Shown: in pieces, positions 17,345 to 25,646 of the stretch | Layout: each line of letters starts with the position of its first letter | Position numbering within the stretch: the first letter of the stretch is position 1 | From: Planomicrobium stackebrandtii | GTDB lineage: Bacteria; Bacillota; Bacilli; Bacillales_A; Planococcaceae | DNA: 64,000 nt | Direction: 5' to 3' | Assembly: GCF_030814955.1 (NCBI RefSeq) | Contig: NZ_JAUSWB010000002.1 | Location: 186,001-250,000, forward strand | Made by a program: the position numbers and the translations under genes | The notes under the pieces: model-generated | Database searches by the model: none | Told to the model about the DNA's origin: nothing | Seen by the model: only the letters and a program-made list of their open reading frames with translations

Positions 17345-18190
17345 ATGAAAAGCATTGCGATAGTTGGTGCCGGAATTATGGGGAACGGCATTGCCCAAGT
17401 AGCGGCCGAAGGAGATTACGAAGTTTTCTTGTATGATATCAACGCCGAAGGCTTAGCGCGGGGAGTCTCCAGAATTGAAAAGACTTTGGCCCGGAATGTC
17501 GAAAAGAAGAAAATTGATCAAAGCCAAAGTGATGATATTCGTGGGAGAATCACACCGACAGGAAATATCAGCGATTTGAAGGATGTTGATTTGGTTATTG
17601 AAGCCATCATTGAACAAATTGAACCCAAAAAAAGTCTTTTGGTTGAACTCGACGCCATATGCAAGCCTTCTACCATTTTTGCCTCCAATACATCCGGTTT
17701 GAGTATTACCGAAATGGCCAGCGCTGTGAAAAGGAGCGACAAAGTGATCGGCATGCACTTTTTTAACCCAGTACCTGTTATGCAGCTGGTTGAAATCATA
17801 AGGGGGGAACAAACGAGTGATGAAACCTTCGAGGCCGCTCACCAAGTAGCTGGCCGCTTTAATAAAACTGCTATTTCGGTGAAGGAAGCACCATTATTTG
17901 CGGTCAATCGCATTTTAACTCCGATGATCAATGAGGCGATTTTTGTCTTATCGGAAGGCATAGCTTCGGCGGAAGACATCGACAAAGGCATGATGCTGGG
18001 GGCCAGCCATCCGATCGGACCACTCGCTTTGACCGATTTGATTGGTTTGGACACGATGCTGTTTGTAGCTGAAACTCTTTATAACGAAACCAACGATTCG
18101 AAATACCGTCCGGCACCCTTATTGAAGAAATATGTGCGGGCTGGCCGGTTAGGCAGAAAATCAGGCCAGGGATTTTTTACTTATGACTGA
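17345..18190 (+). CDS. 3-hydroxyacyl-CoA (3-hydroxybutyryl-CoA) dehydrogenase
   Basis: 281 residues. The NAD-binding motif GAGIMGNGIAQVAA is near residues 8-21. The catalytic segment SNTSGLSITEMA leads to GMHFFNPVPVMQLVEI, with His in the catalytic His-Glu pair. The C-terminal dimerisation domain contains the usual GPLALTDLIGLD and GRLGRKSGQGF motifs. It oxidises (S)-3-hydroxyacyl-CoA to 3-oxoacyl-CoA. The ATG at 17345 follows GGAGATGGAG. It is flanked by the hydratase upstream and the kinase downstream. Confidence 0.95.
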   Translation: MKSIAIVGAGIMGNGIAQVAAEGDYEVFLYDINAEGLARGVSRIEKTLARNVEKKKIDQSQSDDIRGRITPTGNISDLKDVDLVIEAIIEQIEPKKSLLVELDAICKPSTIFASNTSGLSITEMASAVKRSDKVIGMHFFNPVPVMQLVEIIRGEQTSDETFEAAHQVAGRFNKTAISVKEAPLFAVNRILTPMINEAIFVLSEGIASAEDIDKGMMLGASHPIGPLALTDLIGLDTMLFVAETLYNETNDSKYRPAPLLKKYVRAGRLGRKSGQGFFTYD

Positions 18191-18209
18191 TGATCGGGGA
18201 GTGGATAGG

Positions 18210-19253
18210 ATGAGTGCAACAAATAAAACGGTCGAACCGATTGACTGGGGAAAAGTTGAAAAGCACTTGCGCAAGTCAATGCCAGACTTGCCTGAAGGAG
18301 AAATGGCTGTTCAGCAATTTTCAGAGGGCTATTCGAATCTGACGTATTTAATTAGCATCGGCAGTTGGGAAGGCGTTCTGCGGCGTCCTCCTTTTGGCGA
18401 GGTGCCGCCGCGCGCGCATGACATGGAAAGGGAGTATCGGATGCTCGAAAAAGTGAATCCGGTTTTCCCGTTGGCGCCAAAGCCTTATATATATTGTGAA
18501 GATCCTGAAATTATGGATAAGCATTTTTATGTAATGGAGAAAAAACAAGGCGTGGTAATTGATGATAAGCTTCCTGAATCCTATGGCAGCTCCGAGCAGG
18601 TTGGAGAAGCAATATCAAAAAACGTTATCAACACGTTGGTTCAGCTGCAATCCATCGACTACCAAGAAGCTGGAATGGCCGGAATGGGTAAACCGGAAGG
18701 ATTCATGGAACGGCAAGTTAAGGGGTGGATCAAGCGTTACAGCCAAGCGAAAACTGAAGAAATTTCGGATTTGGATGACTTGGAGCAATGGTTGTCGGCC
18801 AATATTCCAGTTAATCCGGAGACGACAATTGTCCATAATGATTTTAAATTGAACAATATGGTCCTGGACCAAGAAGATCCGGGCAAAGCAGTCGGCATTT
18901 TGGACTGGGAACTGTCAACCATAGGTGATCCTTTAAGCGATTTAGGCTCGACGGTTGCTTACTGGGGTGGACCGGAAGATCCTGATATGGGCATTAACAT
19001 CGTTACAAGCCAATCGGGATTTTTCAGCAGGAAAAAGTTTATTGAGGAATATGCAAAACAAAGTGGGCGTGATGTTTCCAACGTCCAGTACTACGTAACA
19101 TTCGGATTTTATAAGCTTGCCGTTATTTTGCAGCAAATCCATTATCGTTGGAAAATCGGAGAAATCGATGATGATCGCTTTAGTGATTTGAACCAGGCGG
19201 TTGCGAATTTAGTGGATATGGCCAATCGAACGAGAAACGGCCAATTGATTTAA
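18210..19253 (+). CDS. APH-fold kinase, ACAD10/11 N-domain-like (LvaA-like acyl-CoA kinase candidate)
   Basis: 347 residues of the aminoglycoside phosphotransferase/choline kinase superfamily. The ATP region begins QQFSEGYSNLTYLI, followed by VLRRPPFGEVPPRAHDMERE. The catalytic loop is VHNDFKLNN (His209, Asp211, Asn216), and the metal motif is ILDWELSTIGDPLSDLG (Asp232). This pattern matches the kinase half of ACAD10/ACAD11 and Pseudomonas LvaA, which phosphorylates a 4-hydroxyacyl-CoA, much better than drug-resistance APHs. The ATG at 18210 has GGGGAGTGG upstream; an earlier ATG at 18183 would overlap the previous gene. Confidence 0.85.
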   Translation: MSATNKTVEPIDWGKVEKHLRKSMPDLPEGEMAVQQFSEGYSNLTYLISIGSWEGVLRRPPFGEVPPRAHDMEREYRMLEKVNPVFPLAPKPYIYCEDPEIMDKHFYVMEKKQGVVIDDKLPESYGSSEQVGEAISKNVINTLVQLQSIDYQEAGMAGMGKPEGFMERQVKGWIKRYSQAKTEEISDLDDLEQWLSANIPVNPETTIVHNDFKLNNMVLDQEDPGKAVGILDWELSTIGDPLSDLGSTVAYWGGPEDPDMGINIVTSQSGFFSRKKFIEEYAKQSGRDVSNVQYYVTFGFYKLAVILQQIHYRWKIGEIDDDRFSDLNQAVANLVDMANRTRNGQLI

Positions 19254-19281
19254 TAACAACTCTCAAAAAGCGGGTGGATCT

Positions 19282-19725
19282 ATGAGTGGACAAGGGATGG
19301 TTTTCGACTATGCCCCTTTTTTGGTCGAGGCCGGAAAAATAAAGGAATTTGCGAGAGCTTTGCAGCTGGAAAATCCGATTTATTTCGATGCAGAAGCGGC
19401 TAAATCAGCAGGATATCGGGGAATACCGGCGCCGCCAACATTTACAACAGTCATTGATTTCTGGAACGACCGCAATTTTTACCAACTGTTCTCAAATTTT
19501 CTGAAACTGAACCCGAACAACGTTCTCCACGGAGAACAGGCATACGACTATCATAAAGTCATAATAGCTGGGGATATCATTTCTGCTCAAGTGACGGTAA
19601 AAGACCAGTTTCATAAAAAAGGGAAGAACTTCTTTCAATTGGAGACGGTATACCGGAACCAACAGAATGAAACGATGGCAGTGGGACGGGCCACGATTAT
19701 TGAAATGCCGGAGGTGACCGCATGA
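19282..19725 (+). CDS. MaoC-like dehydratase subunit, FAS1-type N domain
   Basis: 147 residues matching the MaoC_dehydrat_N (hot-dog) family: VEAGKIKEFARALQLENP near the start, then YRGIPAPPTF and LHGEQAYDYHKVI. Such proteins lack the D-x-N-x-H active site and pair with a catalytic MaoC partner. That partner follows with a four-base overlap. The pair would form an (R)-specific enoyl-CoA hydratase similar to HadAB/HtdYZ-type heteromers. Confidence 0.87.
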   Translation: MSGQGMVFDYAPFLVEAGKIKEFARALQLENPIYFDAEAAKSAGYRGIPAPPTFTTVIDFWNDRNFYQLFSNFLKLNPNNVLHGEQAYDYHKVIIAGDIISAQVTVKDQFHKKGKNFFQLETVYRNQQNETMAVGRATIIEMPEVTA

Positions 19726-20090
19726 CAGAATTACCGGCCATCATTAAAAAACCGATCGCACCAATTGATTTGGTGAAGTACTCAGGTGCATCTGGTGATT
19801 TCAACGAGATTCATACGGTGCCAGCCATTGCTGAAGAAAAAGGGCTTGATGATACTATTGCGCATGGCATGTTCGTTATGGGGTGGGCAGCAGCGGCTGT
19901 AGAAGAGTGGTTTCCGGACCGGCAGCTGCAATCTTTTGGCGTTCGCTTTCAAGCTGTCACCCATCCAGGAACAGTGCTTGTCATTAATGGGTCAATGCTG
20001 ACCGACAAGGAAGGGGAAATCCTCATTAAAGATCAGCAGGGTCAAACAAAGCTGATGGGGACATTTGTTTTGAAGAACGGTTCTACCTGA
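19722..20090 (+). CDS. MaoC-like (R)-enoyl-CoA hydratase subunit
   Basis: 122 residues, a single hot-dog domain. The hydratase-2 motif appears as YSGASGDFNEIHT (Asp, Asn and His of the D-x-N-x-H signature), followed by IAHGMFVMGW. This is the catalytic partner of the upstream subunit; the stop/start overlap ATGA couples them. Its stereochemistry would be opposite to that of the crotonases in this island. Confidence 0.9.
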   Translation: MTELPAIIKKPIAPIDLVKYSGASGDFNEIHTVPAIAEEKGLDDTIAHGMFVMGWAAAAVEEWFPDRQLQSFGVRFQAVTHPGTVLVINGSMLTDKEGEILIKDQQGQTKLMGTFVLKNGST

Positions 20091-20336
20091 TTATTAAAGA
20101 CGGAATATTCGTTTAATATAAGGAGTTTAAGGACTGTGATTTAAAGCTATACATATCCCGCATTTGATTTTGCTAATAAATAAGCAGTCGTTGTTGGAGG
20201 CGGTAAAGGAATCTGCTCTGCTATTACATTTGAAGGTTCGTGACATCATGGGGTACACCATGATTGCTTTAATTTATGGAGGTTTGGTTATTGGAGCCTG
20301 CATGTTGATTTTCTAAAGGAATGAGGAGTGAATAAT
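20091..20336 (+). other. gap with palindrome and possible gene remnant
   Basis: About 245 bases without a convincing gene, the largest gap inside the island. Near 20190 the frame VVGGGKGICSAITFEGS ends at a stop. From 20249 a 22-codon frame, MGYTMIALIYGGLVIGACML, is hydrophobic and ends at 20317. These look like scraps of a decayed dehydrogenase or thiolase rather than a working gene, but a small peptide cannot be excluded. The near-perfect 20-base palindrome at 20245-20264 lies here. Confidence 0.4.
20245..20264. promoter_or_regulatory. 20-base near-perfect palindrome, candidate TetR operator
   Basis: ATCATGGGGTACACCATGAT has 7-base perfect arms around GGTACA, with only the innermost G/A pair breaking the symmetry. 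Size and position (73 bases before a gene start) suit a TetR-family operator. Confidence 0.4.
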
Positions 20337-21323
20337 ATGAAAGCAATCGTTGTCGAAAAGACCGGTACACCTGAAGTATTGAAACTGCAGGAAGTGGATA
20401 AGCCAAAACCTGGCCCAGGCCAGGTGCTGATCCGGGTGGAGGCCATCAGCGTTAATTTTGCGGATATTAAAGCCCGGCAAGGCCAGTATCACGGCGTGGC
20501 AGCAGATGCCGCATTTACGCCTGGGCTGGATTGTGCAGGAGTGGTTGTGGAAATCGGAGATCAAGTAAACCGGTTCCAACCCGGGCAGCGTGTCATGGCG
20601 TTCCCGGCAGGCGGTTCATACGCCGAATTTGTCGTAGCGCCCGAAAGTTTAACGTATGCGGTACCTGATGAAATCAGCAGCGAAACAGCTGCGGCATCAT
20701 TGACCGTCGGAATCACTGCCTATAACGTCATTCAAAAGATGGCGAGGCTGGAACAAGGTGAAACCATTTTGATCCATGCAGCTGCTGGAGGCATCGGTTC
20801 AACCGCCATTCAATTAGCCAAAATTCTTGGGGCTTCTAAGATTATCGGAACTGTCGGCAGTGATGAAAAAATAGACCGTGCCAAATCTTTTGGAGCTGAT
20901 GAAGTGATTAATTATCGATCGACAGATTTCGTGGAGAAAGTTAATGAATTGACTGCAGGAAAAGGAGTAGATGTCATTCTTGATACGATTGCAGGAGAGA
21001 ATTTTGAAAGGAGTTTAGACTGTCTGGCAACATTCGGCCGAATCATCTCTTTCGGGCACGCGAACGATGGATCGATTCCAGGAATCGCAAAAACGGATCA
21101 GCTTCATTCAAGCTGCCGTTCCATCATTGGCTACAGTACTGGTACGTACCGGAAGAATCGTCCTGAATTCCTCAGGGAAGGCGCAGAAAAAATAACCGAA
21201 TACCTGCTGCAAAAACAGCTGAAGACTGTCATTTCCAAAAGCTTCGCATTGGGGGATGCTGCGGATGCACATGCCCATATTGAGAGCCGGACAAGCATCG
21301 GCAAGGTATTGCTGATTCCATAG
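20337..21323 (+). CDS. MDR quinone oxidoreductase (zinc-free), second copy
   Basis: 328 residues. It has the GroES-like half followed by HAAAGGIGSTAIQLAKILGA at about 147-166, with no zinc-lobe cysteines. It is related to, but clearly diverged from, the enzyme at 10136. GAGGAG lies 8 bases before the ATG at 20337; the GTG at 20328 is within the site itself. It probably reduces an enone, enoyl-CoA or quinone with NADPH. It begins the distal part of the island (oxidoreductase, thiolase, flavoprotein, crotonase). Confidence 0.88.
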   Translation: MKAIVVEKTGTPEVLKLQEVDKPKPGPGQVLIRVEAISVNFADIKARQGQYHGVAADAAFTPGLDCAGVVVEIGDQVNRFQPGQRVMAFPAGGSYAEFVVAPESLTYAVPDEISSETAAASLTVGITAYNVIQKMARLEQGETILIHAAAGGIGSTAIQLAKILGASKIIGTVGSDEKIDRAKSFGADEVINYRSTDFVEKVNELTAGKGVDVILDTIAGENFERSLDCLATFGRIISFGHANDGSIPGIAKTDQLHSSCRSIIGYSTGTYRKNRPEFLREGAEKITEYLLQKQLKTVISKSFALGDAADAHAHIESRTSIGKVLLIP

Positions 21324-21380
21324 AATGGATTTTATAAAACAGCAGCTCTGAAAATGCAGAAAAGAAAGGGGAATTGGAGC

Positions 21381-22562
21381 ATGAACAATGTTTACTTAAT
21401 AGATGGAGCGAGAACAGCTTTTGGCGGATTTGGGGGAGCGTTTGCCAATACGGACGCCACTGAACTCGGAGCGGCGACTGCAGTGGAAGCTTTGAAGCGG
21501 TCGAACGTCAAAGCGGCGGATATTAACCACGTTTTTTATGGCAATGTCATCCATTCCAGTTTGAATGCTGCCTATATCGCTCGCCATATCGGGTTAAAAG
21601 CAGGAGTGCCGAAGGAAGTGCCGGCATTGACCTTGAACCGTTTATGCGGATCGGGTGCCCAGGCAGTCGTGGCGGCAGCGCAGCATATTCTGTTGGGCGA
21701 GGCTGACTTGGTACTGGCGGGCGGAGCAGAGAATATGTCAATGTCTCCATACTCCAGCTTTGACCAGCGCTTCAGCAAGTCGAAAATGGGCAATTTGCAA
21801 TTTGAAGATATGCTCACTGCAACATTGACGGATCAGTATACAGGCAGCGGCATGGGCATGACGGCAGAAAAACTGGCGGAACAATACGATATTTCGCGTG
21901 AAGAACAAGATGCTTTTGCAGTGGAATCAAATCAAAAAGCCGCACGGGCAACTGAATCTGGTGCATTTGCGGAACAGATTATCGGTGTCGAAGTGAAAAC
22001 GCGAAAAGGTGTTGTCGTGGTGGACCAGGATGAACATATCAAACCGGATGCCACAACAGAAACTTTGTCGAAACTCCGTCCGTCATTTAAAAAAGATGGA
22101 ACAGTGACGGCAGGCAATGCTTCGGGCATCAACGACGGCGCTGCATCTCTTATTGTGGCAAGCGAAAGAGCGGTGAAGGAGCATAGCCTGAAGCCGATGG
22201 CGCGGATTGTTTCCTGGGGAGTGGTTGGAGTCGATCCGACCATCATGGGAATTGGACCCGTTCCGGCCATCAAGCAGGCATTGGAGCGCGCCAAATTGAC
22301 GCTTGATGATATCGATTTGTTCGAACTCAATGAAGCATTTGCGGCGCAATATTTGGCGGTGGAGAAGGAGCTTGGCCTGGACCGTGAAAAAGTGAATGTC
22401 AATGGCGGAGCGATTGCTCTTGGCCACCCGGTTGGTGCGAGTGGAGCGCGTGTCTTATTGTCGCTTGCTTATGAACTGAAGCGCCGCGGCGGCAAATATG
22501 GAGTGGCGAGCCTGTGCATAGGCGGAGGCCAGGGAATTGCGGTGGTGATTGAGCATGCTTAA
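21381..22562 (+). CDS. acetyl-CoA acyltransferase (thiolase)
   Basis: 393 residues. The nucleophile cysteine is in LNRLCGSGAQAV (Cys89), the catalytic His in GGAIALGHPVGASGARVL, and the second Cys in SLCIGGGQGIAVV near the end. It cleaves 3-oxoacyl-CoA to acetyl-CoA and a shortened acyl-CoA, the last step of the island's beta-oxidation. GGAG just before the ATG at 21381 supports that start. Its final 8 bases overlap the start of the next gene. Confidence 0.95.
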   Translation: MNNVYLIDGARTAFGGFGGAFANTDATELGAATAVEALKRSNVKAADINHVFYGNVIHSSLNAAYIARHIGLKAGVPKEVPALTLNRLCGSGAQAVVAAAQHILLGEADLVLAGGAENMSMSPYSSFDQRFSKSKMGNLQFEDMLTATLTDQYTGSGMGMTAEKLAEQYDISREEQDAFAVESNQKAARATESGAFAEQIIGVEVKTRKGVVVVDQDEHIKPDATTETLSKLRPSFKKDGTVTAGNASGINDGAASLIVASERAVKEHSLKPMARIVSWGVVGVDPTIMGIGPVPAIKQALERAKLTLDDIDLFELNEAFAAQYLAVEKELGLDREKVNVNGGAIALGHPVGASGARVLLSLAYELKRRGGKYGVASLCIGGGQGIAVVIEHA

Positions 22563-23457
22563 ACTGCCGGTTATTGTGGCGCCGATGTTTTTGGTGTCAA
22601 CACCCAAAATGGTCATTGAAGCATCAAATGCAGGTGTCGTCGGTTCTTTTCCTTTGCTGAATGCGCGGCCGATTGAAGCTTGTGGGGAATGGCTGAAGGA
22701 AGTGAAAGAATCGCTTGGAGAAAAGCCCTGGGCAGTCAATTTTATCTGCCACCGCGGTTCGAATAAACGATACGAAGAAGATTTCGAGATGATCCGCCAG
22801 TATGAACCACCTATTGTCATTACATCTCTCGGATCTCCAGGGGATGTCATTGAAGTTGTCCATGCTTACGGCGGTCTGGTTTATTCGGATGTGGCGAATG
22901 TTCGGCATGCAAAAAAAGCGGCTTCGAGCGGAGTTGACGGTCTGATCCTTGTGTGTGCAGGAGCAGGGGGGCACGGCGGCACGATCAATCCTTTCGCTTT
23001 TATTGCAGCTGTGAAAAAGTTCTACAGCGGAACAATCATTTTATCCGGCTCTTTATCTACGGGATCCGATGTGGCTGCGGCTAAGTTGATGGGTGCGGAT
23101 TACGCTTATATGGGTACGCGCTTTTTGGCAGCTGAAGAAAGCAGTGCGCCTGAAGAGTATAAACAGATGGTCATTGATTCGACAGTGGAAGACGTTCTCT
23201 ATACTGATTCTTTCAGCGGTGTACCGGTCAACGTGTTGATTCCAAGCCTAGTCAAGCAGGGAATCGATCCAAAAACTTTAAAGCCGAAAGATGAAATCGA
23301 TTTGTCGCATTTGGTCAATGCTAAAGCCTGGCGGGATATCTGGTCGGCAGGACATGGAGTTACTACTATCACCAAACGTGAGACAACCAAAGAAATCGTG
23401 GATCAATTGCTTGCTGAATATGAGAAAGGGGTGGCTGGCCTTGTACGAAACGATTAA
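22555..23457 (+). CDS. nitronate monooxygenase/2-nitropropane dioxygenase-family flavoprotein
   Basis: 300 residues, a TIM-barrel FMN protein. It begins LPVIVAPMFLVSTP, has CAGAGGHGG (the phosphate-binding and His segment) at about 140-148, GSLSTGSDVAAAKLMGADYAYMGTRF, and a C-terminal helix pair. Family members oxidise nitronates, but related proteins such as FabK are enoyl reductases. Given its place between thiolase and crotonase, an enoyl-CoA-related redox role is as likely as nitronate oxidation. The ATG overlaps the thiolase stop by 8 bases. Confidence 0.85.
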   Translation: MLKLPVIVAPMFLVSTPKMVIEASNAGVVGSFPLLNARPIEACGEWLKEVKESLGEKPWAVNFICHRGSNKRYEEDFEMIRQYEPPIVITSLGSPGDVIEVVHAYGGLVYSDVANVRHAKKAASSGVDGLILVCAGAGGHGGTINPFAFIAAVKKFYSGTIILSGSLSTGSDVAAAKLMGADYAYMGTRFLAAEESSAPEEYKQMVIDSTVEDVLYTDSFSGVPVNVLIPSLVKQGIDPKTLKPKDEIDLSHLVNAKAWRDIWSAGHGVTTITKRETTKEIVDQLLAEYEKGVAGLVRND

Positions 23458-24250
23458 AACCGATTTGCAGGCTGGAATTCTAACGCTGACTTTGAATCGT
23501 CCCGATAAAATGAATGCTTATACGGAAAAAATGAACGAGGAGCTGCTGCATTTCTATAAGGAAGTCAATCACGATGATAACGTGCGCGTCATAGTGGTGA
23601 CGGGCAGCGGCAGGGCATTTTGTGCAGGCATGGATTTGTCGGAAGGGGGCTCGACTTTTTCCTCTGAGCAATCCTCTGATGAATACCGGGACCTTGGAGG
23701 ACAGGTCAGCCTACAGGTTTACGAAGTCAATAAGCCGATCATTGCAGCCATTAATGGACCGGCTGTCGGAATTGGCATGACGATGACATTGCCGATGGAT
23801 ATCCGGATCGTCAAAAAGGACACCAAAATTGGCTTTGTCTTCGGCCGCCGCGGCATTGGTCCGGAAGCGTCCTCAGGCTGGTTTCTGCCAAGAGTGGTCG
23901 GGATCGGCAAAGCGCTTGAATGGACTTTGACCGGGCGTTACATACCTACCGCTGAAGCAGTGGAAGCCGGACTGATGCAATATGAATCGGAAGATCCATT
24001 GGAGAAAGCTTATGAAATCGCTCGGGAAATTGCTGAAAACACCGCTGCTACTTCCAATAGCTTTACCCGCCAACTGCTGTGGAAGATGCTGGGCCAGGAA
24101 CATCCATACGCTTCCCATTTGGTCGAATCAAAATTTTTGCATTGGGCAGGTCAGAATGCGGATGCTGATGAGGGCATTGGTTCATTTGTTGATAAACGAA
24201 AAGCTGAATTTCCGCTAAAGGCCAGTCAACTGCCGGATTTTTTTGAATGA
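23441..24250 (+). CDS. enoyl-CoA hydratase/isomerase (crotonase family)
   Basis: About 269 residues from a TTG at 23441 that has AAAGGGG upstream; an ATG at 23420 is in frame but lacks a site, so the N-terminus could be 7 residues longer. Crotonase motifs are LTLNRPDKMNAY, AFCAGMDLSEGG and NGPAVGIGMTMTLPMDIR, and FGRRGIGPEASSGWFLPR marks the catalytic region with one clear Glu. It overlaps the flavoprotein gene by 17 bases and closes the catabolic island. Confidence 0.88.
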   Translation: MYETIKTDLQAGILTLTLNRPDKMNAYTEKMNEELLHFYKEVNHDDNVRVIVVTGSGRAFCAGMDLSEGGSTFSSEQSSDEYRDLGGQVSLQVYEVNKPIIAAINGPAVGIGMTMTLPMDIRIVKKDTKIGFVFGRRGIGPEASSGWFLPRVVGIGKALEWTLTGRYIPTAEAVEAGLMQYESEDPLEKAYEIAREIAENTAATSNSFTRQLLWKMLGQEHPYASHLVESKFLHWAGQNADADEGIGSFVDKRKAEFPLKASQLPDFFE

Positions 24251-24261
24251 CTCTATCCCGT

Positions 24262-24329
24262 AAAAAAAGAACTGAATTTTATACTTCCGATACTGAAAAG
24301 TCGGTTGTATAAAATCCAGTTCTTTTTAT
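24262..24329. terminator. long bidirectional terminator closing the catabolic island
   Basis: The stem AAAAAGAACTG-AATTTTATAC pairs with GTATAAAAT-CCAGTTCTTTTT around a smaller inner hairpin (CCGAT/AGTCGG). A-run and T-run flanks let it work in both directions, separating the island from the minus-strand peptidase. Confidence 0.85.
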
Positions 24330-25480
24330 TTTGCTTCTTTTGTTCCAACTTCTAAACAAATTTCACTGATCAAGGCGCAGCGCTCACTAAAATGGTCAAA
24401 GTGAATGTGTTCATGAATTGCGTGCGGGCCGTCGCCTGGTATCCCTAAACCATCGAGTGTGGGAATGCCAAGCGCTGATGTGAAGTTTCCATCGCTGCCG
24501 CCTCCTGCTTTCGCCTCTTCTATGCTAATCCCAACTCGTTCTCCCGCCGCTACTGCATGTTGGTAGAGCAAGGCATTCGCTTCTGTTTTCTCCAGTGGCG
24601 GCCGATTCAGCTCTCCGCTAATACTGAGAACAGCGGCATTATTAAAAGGTTTTAAATTCTCAAGAGTATGAATAATTTTTTCGGCTTCTTCGTAAGAAGT
24701 GACACGAAAATCAATTTCCGCTTCCGCCACTGCAGATATAACATTGCTGCTGGTGCCGCCTTTGATAACCCCAACATTCAAAGTAGTTTCCTTTTCGTAA
24801 TCTGTCAGCTTTTCGAGTTCTATGATTTGCCGTGACAACTCGAGGATCGCGCTGACCCCGTCTTCATGATGATTTCCCGCATGTGCGCTGATTCCTTGCA
24901 CTTTGAGTGTGTACCTGCCTACACCTTTTCTTTCAGTTTTCAAAGCATTGGAACCGAAGACAGGCGGTTCCATCACTAAAACAGCATCACAGGTCTCAGC
25001 TACTTGTTCAATGATGGTCCGTGAAGTTTTGCTGCCAATTTCTTCATCAGCGGTAAACAGATAAACGGGTGTAAAAGGCAATTCATCAAGTTCGGATTGA
25101 AGGGCGCGAACTGCCCAAATGGAAGACAGCAAACCTGCTTTCATATCGAACACACCAGGCCCGTATATATCATTCTCTTTTTCCACTAAAGGAATGGCAT
25201 CAACGTCCCATACAGTATCGAAGTGGGACAAAAACAAAATTCGTGGTTTGTTATTGCCATCCTCCAATTCAAACGAAAAATGATTACCGGTTTCTTGTTG
25301 TTCAAAAGTTTTATAATTCCATTTGCCATTTAATCTATTGTGGAATATTTCCTTTAATAAATCCCCGCATTGATCAACTAATAATTTATTATGGCTTGGT
25401 GATTGAGCTCGGATTAACCTTAAGAGATCTTCTTTTACCTCGGAATTTTGGGATGACAAGTAACTTCTATAAGTGTTCAT
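24326..25480 (-). CDS. M20-family metallopeptidase, carboxypeptidase G2-like
   Basis: 384 residues. Zinc ligands and catalytic residues are visible: SHFDTVW (His86, Asp88), GPGVFDMKAG (Asp112), TADEEIGS (Glu146 general base, Glu147), VMEPP (Glu171) and a C-terminal His in AIHEHI. The dimerisation/lid domain lies between about 185 and 295. CPG2-like enzymes remove C-terminal glutamate or hydrolyse acyl amino acids. No signal peptide, so it acts inside the cell. It is divergent from the operon starting at 25647 and shares that operon's regulatory gap. Confidence 0.9.
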   Translation of the reverse strand: MNTYRSYLSSQNSEVKEDLLRLIRAQSPSHNKLLVDQCGDLLKEIFHNRLNGKWNYKTFEQQETGNHFSFELEDGNNKPRILFLSHFDTVWDVDAIPLVEKENDIYGPGVFDMKAGLLSSIWAVRALQSELDELPFTPVYLFTADEEIGSKTSRTIIEQVAETCDAVLVMEPPVFGSNALKTERKGVGRYTLKVQGISAHAGNHHEDGVSAILELSRQIIELEKLTDYEKETTLNVGVIKGGTSSNVISAVAEAEIDFRVTSYEEAEKIIHTLENLKPFNNAAVLSISGELNRPPLEKTEANALLYQHAVAAGERVGISIEEAKAGGGSDGNFTSALGIPTLDGLGIPGDGPHAIHEHIHFDHFSERCALISEICLEVGTKEAK

Positions 25481-25646
25481 ATCATTCTCCTCCTATAATT
25501 TATGATATTTATACATAAACACAAATAAATAAAAAAATCAATTTATTTTGAAAAAACTGATAATTATATTGACATCTAGTACTAAAAGAAGGTAAAGTTA
25601 ATAAAAATTAAGGAAATTGTCCATAAATAAAAAGGGGGGAGAGCTT
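25481..25646. promoter_or_regulatory. divergent promoter region of the peptidase/peptide-importer genes
   Basis: An AT-rich 166-base gap. On the plus strand TTGACA (25569-25574) and TAAAGT (25593-25598) are 18 bases apart. The inverted repeat TTTATG-N9-CATAAA (25499-25519) lies next to the minus-strand start and could bind the regulator encoded at 33735. No other structure is evident. Confidence 0.45.

Noticed and set aside
18210-19253. Aminoglycoside resistance kinase
   Set aside because: The catalytic loop is APH-like, but the rest matches the ACAD10/11 kinase half and the gene sits in a beta-oxidation operon.
7321-24250. Recently transferred genomic island bounded by mobile elements
   Set aside because: No integrase, transposase, tRNA or direct-repeat boundary is seen, and base composition looks like that of the neighbours by eye.
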